Positions 15,401 through 29,200 of a DNA stretch of 64,000 bases are shown in pieces. The stretch lies in the NCBI GenBank assembly GCA_012295275.1, contig CM022671.1, forward strand, positions 757,501-821,500, in the 5' to 3' direction. The translations under genes and the position numbers were made by a program. The DNA is from Chrysomallon squamiferum (lineage: Eukaryota > Mollusca > Gastropoda > Neomphalida > Peltospiridae). The notes under the pieces were generated by a model that was given only the letters and a program-made list of their open reading frames with translations, made no database searches and was not told the DNA's origin. Numbering within the stretch: position 1 is the stretch's first letter; each line of letters starts with the position of its first letter.

Positions 15401-18400
15401 ACAAAATTGATTGGTAGTTAAACACATATTGTGTTTCAAGATGCATAGATCCCATCATCAATATGTGCAACCATAATTAATGTTTGCTGGAGCAGAACGT
15501 TTGTTTAAAACTTCTAACAATCAAAAAAGAATTCTGTGAAAACAAAATGCTTAATATAACGGGCAATATCATGAAATAATGTTTTTGTGTGTTATTTTTA
15601 AACAAAATTCTACCAAATAAATTAATAATTGATCTAAAAAAATATGATTTTATTTGTTGTGAATAAACAAAAAATAATAATAATATGCACATACGGATTT
15701 TATTTAAAAGTTGTGTCCTGAAAACAAGATCTTTAATATAATTGTCAAAAACATGGTGGAGATATCTTTGTAAGTTGTTATTGATGATGGTTATTGTTGG
15801 ACAAAATTCACCAAAATAAATAAATAAATAAATAAATAAATAAATTAAAAATCTGTCGGACTTGAAATGTCATTTATCTCTTGTGTTTAAACTGTCACAG
15901 AATGGTAACTGCTGTTTTCTCCAGATCTGGCACTTTCAGATAACTGTGACCTTGGCACATGTACATCTACTTTAGCTGTGACATATATAAACTCTATCCA
16001 TCTGTGGTTGTTCAAGAGATTTTTTCATTCAATTTTTTCAAATTACACTTTATTATTTTAACATACTCATGTTATTTCACACATTTGTGGTTACTGCTGA
16101 ATTGATGAGACTCTGTGTTTTCTCGCTGAACTGCATGTTTGTTATATTTTTAACAGTAATTATTTTGGTTGTATTGTTTTTCTACTTGTATTTACAGCTG
16201 CCACATAAACATGTTAGCATCAAACTGACTAAACATACAAATACATTCAGTAAATTAAACACTAACAGTACAGTATGTGTTAGATTACTTTAACACACAA
16301 ATACATTCAGTAAACACTAACAGTACAGTATGTGTTAGGTTACTTTAACACACAAATACATTCAGTAAACACTAACAGTACAATATGTGTTAGATTACTT
16401 TAACACACAAATACATTCAGTAAACACTAACAGTACAGTATGTGTGTTAGGTTACTTTAACACACAAATACATTCAGTAAACACTAACAGTACAGTGTAT
16501 GTGTTAGATTACTTTAACACACAAATACATTCAGTAAACACTAACAGTACAGTATGTGTGTTAGGTTACTTTAACATACAAATACATTCAGTAAACACTA
16601 ACAGTACAGTGTATGTGTTAGGTTACTTTAACACACAAATACATTCAGTAAACACTAACAGTACAGTATGTGTTAGATTACTTTAACACACAAATACATT
16701 CAGTAAACACTAACAGTACAGTGTATGTGTTAGATTACTTTAACATACAAATACATTCAGTAAACACTAACAGTACAGTATGTGTGTTAGGTTACTTTAA
16801 CACACAAATACATTCAGTAAACACTAACAGTACAGTATGTGTGTTAGGTTACTTTAACATACAAATACATTCAGTAAACACTAACAGTACAGTGTATGTG
16901 TTAGGTTACTTTAACACACAAATACATTCAGTAAACACTAACAGTACAGTATGTGTGTTAGGTTACTTTAACACACAAATACATTCAGTAAACACTAACA
17001 GTACAGTGTATGTGTTAGATTACTTTAACACACAAATACATTCAGTAAACACTAACAGTACAGTATGTGTGTTAGGTTACTTTAACACACAAATACATTC
17101 AGTAAACACTAACAGTACAGTATGTGTGTTAGGTTACTTTAACATACAAATACATTCAGTAAACACTAACAGTACAGTGTATGTGTTAGGTTACTTTAAC
17201 ACACAAATACATTCAGTAAACACTAACACATTGTATGTGTTAAACTTTAACACACAAATACATTCAGTAAACACTAACAGTACAGTATGTGTTAGATTAC
17301 TTTAACACACAAATACATTCAGTAAACACTAACAGTACAGTATGTGTTAGATTACTTTAACACACAAATACATTCAGTAAACACTAACAGTACAGTATGT
17401 GTGTTAGATTACTTTAACATACAAATACATTCAGTAAACACTAACAGTACAGTATGTGTGTTAGGTTACTTTAACACACAAATACATTCAGTAAACACTA
17501 ACTACAGTATGTGTGTTAGGTTACTTTAACACACAAATACATTCAGTAAACACTAACAGTACAGTATGTGTGTTAGGTTACTTTAACACACAAATACATT
17601 CAGTAAACACTAACAGTACAGTATGTGTGTTAGGTTACTTTAACACACAAATACATTCAGTAAACACTAACAGTACAGTGTATGTGTTAGATTACTTTAA
17701 CACACAAATACATTCAGTAAACACTAACAGTACAGTATGTGTGTTAGGTTACTTTAACACACAAATACATTCAGTAAACACTAACAGTACAGTGTATGTG
17801 TTAGGTTACTTTAACACACAAATACATTCAGTAAACACTAACAGTACAGTATGTGTTAGGTTACTTTAACATACAAATACATTCAGTAAACACTAACAGT
17901 ACAGTGTATGTGTTAGGTTACTTTAACACACAAATACATTCAGTAAACACTAACAGTACAGTATGTGTTAGATTACTTTAACACACAAATACATTCAGTA
18001 AACACTAACAGTACAGTATATGTTTTAGGTTACTTTAACACACAAATACATTCAGTAAACACTAACTGTACAGTGTATGTGTTAGATTACTTTAACATAC
18101 AAATACATTCAGTAAACACTAACAGTACAGTATGTGTGTTAGGTTACTTTAACACACAAATACATTCAGTAAACACTAACAGTACAGTATGTGTTAGATT
18201 ACTTTAACACACAAATACATTCAGTAAACACTAACAGTACAGTATGTGTGTTAGGTTACTTTAACACACAAATACATTCAGTAAACACTAACAGTACAGT
18301 GTATGTGTTAGGTTACTTTAACACACAAATACATTCAGTAAACACTAACAGTACAGTATGTGTGTTAGATTACTTTAACACACAAATACATTCAGTAAAC

Positions 18401-20184
18401 ACTAACAGTACAGTATGTGTGCTAGGTTACTTTAACACACAAATACATTCAGTAAACACTAACAGTACAGTATGTGTTAGATTACTTTAACATACAAATA
18501 CATTCAGTAAACACTAACTACAGTATGTGTGTTAGGTTACTTTAACACACAAATACATTCAGTAAACACTAACAGTACAGTATGTGTTAGATTACTTTAA
18601 CACACAAATACATTCAGTAAACACTAACAGTACAGTATGTGTTTTAGGTTACTGAGACACACAGACTATGTACTACAGTGTGTTATTTGTTTAACAGTTA
18701 ATTTTAACCAGTTCTGTTTTCTTTATTTATTCTGTCTTAATTAAAAAATAATTCTGCTTCACCCCTCATCTGGTGAAACAATATCCGGTTTAAACAATAC
18801 ATCTACAAAACAATACATCTACAAAACAATCCACTTTAAACATCTAACACTTTCTGATTTGCCCATAAAATGTATGCTTTAATGAAGAATTCTACTGAAG
18901 CAATAACACTGAACTAAATCCATCATTTTCAGATCTGACATTTCAGTCACATGCTGTACACACACAACCTTGACATGCATAATTTATGAATTCCATTCAT
19001 TTCTCCATTAAACATTATTCTGTAATTATCTGCATTCCTTCCAGACTGAGAATGTTACTTAGGACCAAATCTTGATTTTCTATTGTTAAAAATAAGAAAT
19101 TATAAGCACAGATTTAGATTTTGGTTTTTCAAGCAGAAAAAAAAATGTTAACAGTTCCTACGAAATACAAAGACACTTAAATCAGCTAATGCAGTATAAA
19201 TACAAATCAGTGATATTTTCTTAGTATTTGTGGTTAAGTGTAAGCTTCAAAGCTGGCAGACAGGTGGATCAGTTCTGTGTACAAGTTCCTACAGGAGCTG
19301 GAATGTGTCTGATTTATACACTTTTATGCTGAAACTGCCCCAGTGATGATTGATCCTGTTATCCATTGCTTCTGAACTGAATGGTCGATATCTGAGTCAC
19401 AGCTTGTTTTGAAAAGAAAAAAAAAAGAAAAATGCTGTAACCATCTGTTCACATGGCCATGAAATATGTTGCATAATATATTGTAAAGAATGTGTATGTG
19501 GATGTGTATGTGTCTAAAATATACGTTTGATGTTTAAATGTAGAATTTTACTAATTTACTTCCTTTAAATAAAATTTATTATTATTATTAGTAGTAGTAG
19601 TAGTAGTAGTAGTAAATCAATGAAAATATTAAAATTTATACAATTTATTAAACAATTGCTTTTCTGATGAAATTAATCAGCATTTTTATTCATTATTTGT
19701 TTGTTTGTTTCCTTCTTCTTATTATTATTTTGTATATGTAATTTAGTCAAAATGGTGCAGCTTGGTTAGTTTATGATGCAGCATCAGGATACAAGACTGA
19801 TTACCTCAAACTGGATTGAAATATTGTGTTAATATCAGAAATATATTGGTTAAATGTTGAGATACTGATGTCTGTGAGATATATATTTTTATCCAGTATT
19901 TACATCAGTTGGTGTTACTGAACAATAATAAAACAGATTATTTGCTAATCTGTCATCACATTAATGTTTGTGAACTGAATATTTTTATCTGGTATTTATC
20001 ACATGAATCAAGTCAGTAAAAATCTTGCCACTGGCATAAATAACATAGATACCTGTTAAATGGTTTTACATGATAAATTATGTTAATAGCCATCTGTTGT
20101 TCAAGATAGTAAACTTGGTCATGTCAGAATTTTAATAACTTTCTTTTTTAAAAAAATTTTTTAGAAATGGAATATTATTATTAA

Positions 20185-20216
<32 letters not shown>

Positions 20217-23200
20217 TTTTTCTAACATTTATCTTATACTGCATTTTTTATTTCCTTCATTTGATATCTCTATCATTTCAAAAAAATTTGAATTATATTT
20301 TATCAAGATATTTGATTGTTATTGATTCACTTTTTACACTGTAATTTCATAAACTATACTTTTATTATATTGATTATTTCTACAACAGTACATGACTGAT
20401 TACAAACTTCATACAGCTCTGTGATATACTTCATACACCACCAGACATATACAGCTCTATGACATACATCATACACCATCAAACAGCTACAGCTCTGTGA
20501 CATACTTCATATACCATCAGACATATACAGCTCTATGACATACATCATACACCATCAAACAGCTACAGCTCTGTGTTATACTTCATACACCATCAGACAG
20601 CTACAGCTCTGTGATATACTTCATACACCATCAGACATATACAGCTCTATGATATACATCATACACCATCAAACAGCTACAGCTCTGTGTTATACTTCAT
20701 ACATCATTAGACAGCTACAGCTCTATGATATACATCATACACCATCAAACAGCTACAGCTCTGTGTTATACTTCATACACCATCAAACAGCTACAGCTCT
20801 GTGTTATACTTCATACACCATCAAACAGCTTCCAGTCTGTGTTATACTTCATACACCATCAGACAGCTACACCTCTGTGACATACTTCATACACCATCAG
20901 ACAACTACAGCTGTGTTATACTTCATACACCATCAGACAGCTACAGCTCTGTGTTATACTTCATATACCATCAGACAGCTACAGCTCTGTGTTATACTTC
21001 ATACACCATCAGACAGCTACAGCTCTGTGACATATTTCATACACCATCAGACAGCTACAGCTCTGTGACATACTTCATACACCATTAGACAGCTACAGCT
21101 CTGTGTTATACTTCATACACCATCAGACAGCTACAGCTCTGTGTTATACTTCATACACCATTAGACAGCTACAGCTCTGTGTTATACTTCATACACCATT
21201 AGACAGCTACAGCTCTGTGTTATACTTCATACACCATTAGACAGCTACAGCTCTGTGTTATACTTTATACACCATCAGACAGCTACAGCTCTGTGACATA
21301 CTTCATACACCATTAGACAGCTACAGCTCTGTGTTATACTTCATACACCATCAGACAGCTACAGCTCTGTGACATACTTCATACACCATCAGACAGCTAC
21401 AGCTCTGTGACATACTTCATACACCATTAGACAGCTACAGCTCTGTGTTATACTTCATACACCATCAGACAGCTACACCTCTGTGACATACTTCATTTCA
21501 CTGATAACTGACAGGTTGCATGGTCAGTTCTTATCAATCCTTTTGCTGTGCTCTTTTAATTTACTGTTGTGTATATTTTATTGTTTATACTGTGAAAGAT
21601 TCCTTGCTGCTGACTAAAGAAAATAATCTGAGGAATGCTTTCCTTTCTTATATAATAAGTATACAACAATTATTTGCAACTATTAATTTTAATTTTGGTC
21701 AGTAAAATTTAGTTTTTCATATCGCTGATTCATCTAATAAATTAAAATTATGACTTCTCTTATAAACAAACAAACCATACATAACATGTTTTTAATGAGA
21801 GTCAAAGGAATGAAAATTTAACATGAATGTTGTTGTTATATGTGGAGCCTGGTATTTACATTAATGTCCAAGGGGCTAATATTTTTTATTAAAAGCAATA
21901 TACATTTTTAAATCCCTCTAGGCATGGCAGCACACATCACATGTTTCTTTATATATTTGTATACATGTTTTATGAACAGACATAGCAAATTAAATTAATC
22001 TAAGAAGGGCTGCACTGGTTATAATGACTTTGTAATAACTGTGAGTCAGCTCTTAAACAGATCGTCTTTATGTGACATTCAAATAAAATTCAATAGCATT
22101 AAAAAAAACTTACTATATTGATTATAATGTTTGCTGTGTTCAGTCTTCTTTGTAAAATAGTGTTTAAAATCATTTGAATAATTCACATGTGAACTAAACT
22201 ATAAATAGGGAAAGAAGGAACAAAAACAAACAAACAAAAATAAATAAATATTAAAAAAGAATTTAAAAAAACCTCACACAAAATTTTTTTTTTTTTTTTC
22301 ATTTTGTAAAAACCTGGAAAGAAAAACAGAAAAAATTTGAATAAAAAAAGAAAAAAGATACCTAGTCTGAAATGAGTAGTTGTATTTGCAGGAGCCAGTG
22401 TGAAAATATCAACGCAGGGGAAATAACTTGTAAAGACTTAGCCCTTTGGAACATCAATTGCTGAACACAAAAACTCTTAACCATGGCTTCTGTGGAAACC
22501 TGAGTCACATTTTAGTACTCAAGTGTTACGACGTTTTGTACACTGAATTACACAAACACCGCTTGTAATGCAGTGTCAGCAGGTAATTCGGTTACAGGTG
22601 ACTAATTACAGGTAGACTGGGTAGTTTTGTTATTATGTAGATTTAGTGTATTCCACAGACAGCCTCAAAGTCTTCGTTTCACTTACAAATAATAATTATC
22701 AATATATCTAGATTAGCTTATGTAACTAAAACAGTGCCAACTTTTGGAATAAACTGAGAATTCTGATAATAGTTATCAGATCCCATATCAACACATGAAT
22801 CAATCAGGTATGTTACTCTTTTCATCACGTGAATCGTTATTTACATTATCTAGTTCACAATCAGTACTCAAATCACTTTTCCTCTGCAAGTGTTTCATCA
22901 GCTAAAACCAGCAAATGTTTGTTTTCAGAGCAGTAACCTGTCTAAACATTGTGCTTTTTCTTCTGTAAGGTCATTCTTCTTCTCCAACAATTGTACAAAA
23001 TAGGTCAATCTTATTATATAACTATTTTTTATTTTTTTTATTTTATAAAAGAGATTAGTAGATTGTTGATTTCAGGCACTCACCCATTCTGATGAGATTG
23101 TTATAACTGATGTATAAAAAAGTCACATTAGTGTATGAATGTTCTGTCAGGTTGATGTGTAAGTTTTGTGAGTTACTTTTTCAAACTATCACTGAGATGT

Positions 23201-26200
23201 TACATACAACAGCTGTCAATGTAGAAACACATCAGTAATCAGCCATTCATTCGTTCAGACTCTGAGATCTGTGGTGTTTTGACATGTTTTATACTCTGCA
23301 GTTACATAATACACTTACTAAGCCTCAGCACAGTCCAGGGTATTCACCTGGTTATTTTGTTGCTGCCCCCCAAGGAGACAGATAATGGACCCACAAATAA
23401 TATCCATTAATTTAGCAGCATTGTTATTCTACAAAGCTGTCTGAGTGAAAGGGAGCAGATATAAAGGTTATTGTATTGTTTGGCTTGAACAGTTCACATG
23501 TGAACTAAAAGTATATGTAGGTTTTATGTATTTCAGTCTTTTGTATTGTTTCTGTACACATGTTTACACACAAATCTTCTGTGAATTTATGTGGTCTGTA
23601 TGTGTGTGTGTGTGTGTGTGGGGGGTTTGTTATGTATGAGAATGTTGCTATTTTTTTATTTCAGTGATAAATATATATTAATGCAGCACATTTTGTGTTT
23701 GTTCAGTATTATATAGACCTTTTGTTGATTTGTTAAATTGTACCACTGGAGAAATGAAAGAATAGTCTAAATAATTCTGCATATTTCTGTGGTTTTTGTT
23801 ATTGTTGTTGTTGTTGTTGCTATTTTGTTTTTGTTTTATTTATTTTTTTAAAGAATAGTATAAAGAATTTTATTATATCATGATTTGTGTGTATATCAGC
23901 TACAAGTTGACTTTAGAAATCATCAACAAGTTGATTTTAGAAATCATCAACAAGTTGATGTCACTGCAGCATAGTTTTGTGTTTCTTCATTAAAAACTTG
24001 TTACTCTTCATGCTGAGTGCAGTGTTTACTGTAGAAAACGCATGTGAAGGTGTAACAGGTGATTAACACATTTTTATAACACTGGTTACCTGATGTCAGG
24101 TTTGATTTATTTGTAACAACAAAGTCTCTGTGAGGAAACCTGTTGCCATTGTTATGTTGTGTGGTAAAAAACAGTTTTACATAACAGGCTACAGGATCAA
24201 TCCTCTTCAGTGCTTTTATTTGGCTGTTTCTCATATGTTAATTCTATGTGAACAGTTTATCAAAGTCTGTGGTATGTGCTTTCCTGTCTGTGGGTATGTA
24301 CATGTCACAGGTACTTTGCTGCTGACTGACAAAGAGTGGCCAGCTGCATGTTGACAGTGGATTTTCTCACTAGACTTGTACAAATATTTCCTACATTTCT
24401 ATTAGTTACCAAAATTATATATAGTTTTGCTACAGTTCAGTGATGTGATTATTTTAAAACTCATTACTCACAGAGCACATCTGAATATAGACTTCAGCAC
24501 TGAGCTCATTTCCTAGCTGTAATACACTAAAACATCCTTCTTTCTTTCTGAGTCTGATATAAATACATGATAAACTGATTTAGAAATGTGTTGTGTGTAA
24601 TTTTCTTACACCAATAATTATAGTACATTTGAGTTTTTCCTTTGTGTCAGAAACATAAGGTAGACACACCTGATATAAATCAATAATAAACCAATTTAGA
24701 AATGTGTTGTGTATGCTTTTCTGTCACATAAAAACTTATATTATGTTTGAGATTTTCCATTGTTTTGAATGTGAAAACAGAGTTGCTGTTTTCTGTTATA
24801 TAAAATTACCTACAGTAATCTGGTAATACGACATTAAATAAATAATGGTGATCAGATGATAAAAGTCTTTAGCAACATTGTTTATAATTCAAATAACTCA
24901 TTTCATTATTTCAAATTTATCTTTTGTTGTGTTCTGTGTTCTCTTGTTATTAAAACCATCCACACATTGAAATATCAGTTATATAACTAGATTTCTCACA
25001 CATATTCCATCTGGTCTCAGTTTCTCATATATCACAGTATTTCAGAGCTGTTAATTAGCAGTCCTTATTTTGTGCTACCTGACTTTGGCTTGTTATTATA
25101 AAGAAAACACACAGACTAAAACACATCACAGTTTAGAAAGAGTGTTATCCACAGCATCTGTGTGTGCTTACTGTTCTGTAATTAGCTTATCTCACACCTC
25201 ACTAATCTCACATCTCACTAATCTCATTAACAGCTAGATGTGGATTAGTACTGTTACCCTGAGAAGATGTCAGTCATAGGATAAAATCTCACTTGGTACT
25301 GTATGTGTTTTTTCCTGTTCCAACCATTGCTCAGAGGTATAATTAATCATTCTTTTTTTGGACTGGATGCGCATAAAAACTCTGAATTATATTTCAGTAT
25401 GTTAAAGTGATAATTCTTAAAAGTGGCTGTTAACTGGTTTGTGCACATTAAATAAAACCACATGAGTAATATAACTGTTATGACATGTTAAAGTGTTATC
25501 ACTTATTATTATTATTTTATTTTGCTAAAGATTGAAAATCACATAAACATACCTGATATTTATTGTACTAAGAATAAATGATAAGAAGTTTTATTAAAAG
25601 AAAATAAAAATATATTTTAAAATACATTTGTCCTCCTGATTTATATTTTACAAGATTAATTATAAGTTCTTCAGTTTTTCAAATGATTTTTCAAATGATT
25701 TTTTTTTGTTAATCTAAAGAAATAGATTTATAATTTATAAATAACTCAAAATCACATAGTTAAGAGATTATAACTTGAAAATTGGTTTTTGATATTTTGT
25801 TTTTAAATACTGACTAGATTTACATGTTGGGTTATTTGCCCATTCCGACCCTCATATTACATTTTAAAATATAGCGAGAAAAATATATTCTTTAAACATA
25901 ACATGAAACCACATCTAAGTTCAAATGTTATGTTCAGTGTAGACAGTGTTGACAGTGTAGAGAAGTGTTGTGTGTTTGAGAGAGGGCTTGTTCATGGATG
26001 TTTGTTAGAATCTACATATTGTAGACTAGTCACTCTATTTCTTGAATGTATCAGCTTCTATGAACAAAATTGCTAATAACAAACATTGTTAATATTTCAG
26101 ATGTATAATTTTATATAAATGATTTTACTGAGCACTTTTATTAAAAAAGACAACTTACGTGAACAAACACTTCAGATTTCTGCAGTAATGAATATATTTA

Positions 26201-29200
26201 TTGTTTAGTGTTATTAAAATACCATGTGTGCCATTGTAGCCATCTGATTGATGTTGGAAACCATGGCAACAGTGATGCAGATAGAGCTATTTCTGTCGAT
26301 ACTTGATTGCCATCAATTGGCAGGAAATAATTACCGCAAGAAAACACCCAATTGAAATTGTCAGCCTACGACTTAACATAATAAATCCACTGACGCAGCC
26401 TCACCCTTGGTTTATTCATGTCACCTGGACTGATTCATTCTCGTCAGTGCAGCCCCAGGTGGTTGTAAAACATCTTTCCACGGTGTAACTTCACAGTCAC
26501 ATCAGACTGCACTCCGCCACCATCTTGTCTCTGCACCTAGTTGTAGCCTAAGCAGTGGATGTTGACTTTAAAAACAAAAAATCAATTTTACTTCCCCTCC
26601 CTAGCCTTGCCATCTCCCCTGTCAGTGAGTTTAGTGTGTGATCAATATCTGTCAGCCTCCATTCATTCACATGAGATGTCAGGCTTATGGACAGCATGGC
26701 TTCAGTGTGTTTATTTATTTTTTTTACTTGTAAACCAGGATGTCTAAGGAAAAATCATTATTAACAGTTTTTTTTGTTTGTTTTTTTTCGTTCAAGAAGA
26801 TGTGAGAAAAAAGTTGTCTGATTGGATGTTAAGAAATTGATTTCGGTTTCTGCCGTAGATTGAAAAGAAAATTGGATGTTTTTTAATGTGTGTGTTGAGA
26901 CACAGAATAATGTATTGCTTGTTTTGTGGTTCTTTTGGTGATTAATTTGTGACCAGCCATCACAACGAAGAAGATTGCAACGAGGATTCTGGTTTGTTCA
27001 TATTTCTACTACAAACTTCAGATCCACACAGTATCAGGTCACACATTTTGTTACTCCTCTCGTCAATGCAAAGGGAGAGTATCAGAGTTGATTTAAAACA
27101 TTTTGTTACTTTCTTCTTTACCCTCTTGAAATAATTACTATAGAATCACAATAGAATAGATTGTTCCAAATCTACTGAAAGGAGATAATTTTGTTAAAAA
27201 ATTATTCTTAGAAACAGTACATTGATTCAAGGTTTATTTAAAAGTGAAATTCTGAGAATCATTTACTGCATTTCTGCTGGACACAACGTTGGAAGTTTGG
27301 ATTTTTGTCTTGTGATGTTGCTTCTAGCATGAAACTGGACAACATGTTTGGTTTTTTAAATAAGAACTTTGTTACCAATAGCAACTCTGGTATGTGCCAA
27401 GATGCAGCTGGAGCCAAAAAGAAAGGTGATTAATAATTTTTATTATGTATAAATAATAATTTTTTTTATTAGAATATTTTTTATTGTCTTGTTGTTGTTT
27501 GTTATTATTTAACAATTATTTAAGGAAACATGTTAATGTTAAAAAACTACATACTTATTTATATATATGCATTTTAAATGACATTTAGTATCTTTTTAAT
27601 AATATGTTTAGATACAAACTCAAGTAGGACATTGAATAGGAATGATAAATGAAAATTGATTTTCAAATGGATGCTACAGCACAATATATTTTATATTGTT
27701 TAAAAAACTTAGTCATTACCAGCCAAAACCAACACAATCACATTAAAAACAACACAAAGACACATAAAGAACAACACAATCACATTAAAAACAACACAAA
27801 GACACATAAAGAACAACATTATTATTTGCACACAAGAGCAGCCTCATATTTGTGTAAAGAGAAATGCACCATTTATGATTTATTGACTATCTAATAAGTT
27901 TTAAGATTTAAAATGATTACTTTGGGTAAAACATTAATGAATAAATAAAGTTATATATCACTCCTACTATATACAGTATTATTTATATTTACTGACTAGC
28001 AATAACATTTCATGCAGCTTTTTGTAGATGTGTATCAATTACTGCCCAAAGGGAATTACATAATATGATGAATGGGGCCACTGGACATTATGTTACAGTT
28101 AAATATAATCCTGATTTTTATATACATAAATATTAACTCATAGTGTATGTAAATAATAAAACAGTATTGTAGTAATTATTGTCTGATCTTCTGCAGAAAC
28201 ATTTTAATTTATTAATATTGTTATTTAGCTTGTGAAGGTTAGAATTAATCACTCCAGAGGTTACATGTAAACATGTATTCAGATATTGAGAATATTTAAT
28301 TTTACAACAGTAAATGTCTCTTTCAGAACTTTAAAAGTCACGAAAATGTTTTTTAAAACATTATTTTTGTATTTCAGAGTTTAGAAATGGCAGTATAATA
28401 AACCAATATAAAATAACAATAACTACAATAGCAATAGCGTTTTAAAAAGAATAAGGTTGATAATAGCAGTAATAATAACAATTGTCATTATCTGATGTCG
28501 TTTGTTAATAATAAATGAAAACACAAGCTGTGAAAGTAGTAGATGTAAGAGTGTGGGTGTGAAGTCAGGAATACAGGTTTGTAAGACTGGAACATACAGT
28601 GACTATCTTAGTGAGTGTGTGGTTGTAAAGGCAGGAATACAGGTTTGTAAGACTGGAACATACAGTGACTGTATCTTAGTGGGTATGAAGTCAGGAATAC
28701 AGGTTTGTAAGACTGGAACATACAGTGACTGTATCTTAGTGAGTGTGTGGGTGTGAAGTCAGGAATACAGGTTTGTAAGACTGGAACATACAGTGACTGT
28801 ATCTTAGTGAGTGTGTGGTTGTAAAGGCAGGAATACAGGTTTGTAAGACTGGAACATACAGTGACTGTATCTTAGTGAGTGTGTGGGTGTGAAGTCAGGA
28901 ATACAGGTTTGTAAGACTGGAACATACAGTGACTGTATCTTAGTGAGTGTGTGTGAAGTCAGGAATACAGGTTTGTAAGACAGGAATACAGGTTTGTATC
29001 TTAGACTGGAACATACAGTGACTGGAACATACAGTGACTGTATCTTAGTGAGTGTGAAGTCAGGAATACAGGTTTGTAAGACTGGAACATACAGTGACTG
29101 TATCTTAGTGGGTGTGTGGTTGTAAAGGCAGGAATACAGGTTTGTAAGACTGGAACATACAGTGACTGTATCTTAGTGGGTGTGTGGTTGTAAAGTCAGG

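Noticed and set aside
16387..18490. Tandem ORFs encoding YFNTQIHSVNTNSTV repeats
   Set aside because: Pure read-through of a 57 bp satellite in an intron; frame breaks wherever a unit is shortened; no start context or splice link.
16218..18652. CRISPR-like repeat spacing
   Set aside because: There are no unique spacers; the entire unit repeats, and the genome is clearly eukaryotic.
20535..21088. ORFs of 177 and 95 codons with TATALCYTSYTIRQ repeats
   Set aside because: Satellite translation; two frames are open at once over the same 38 bp units.
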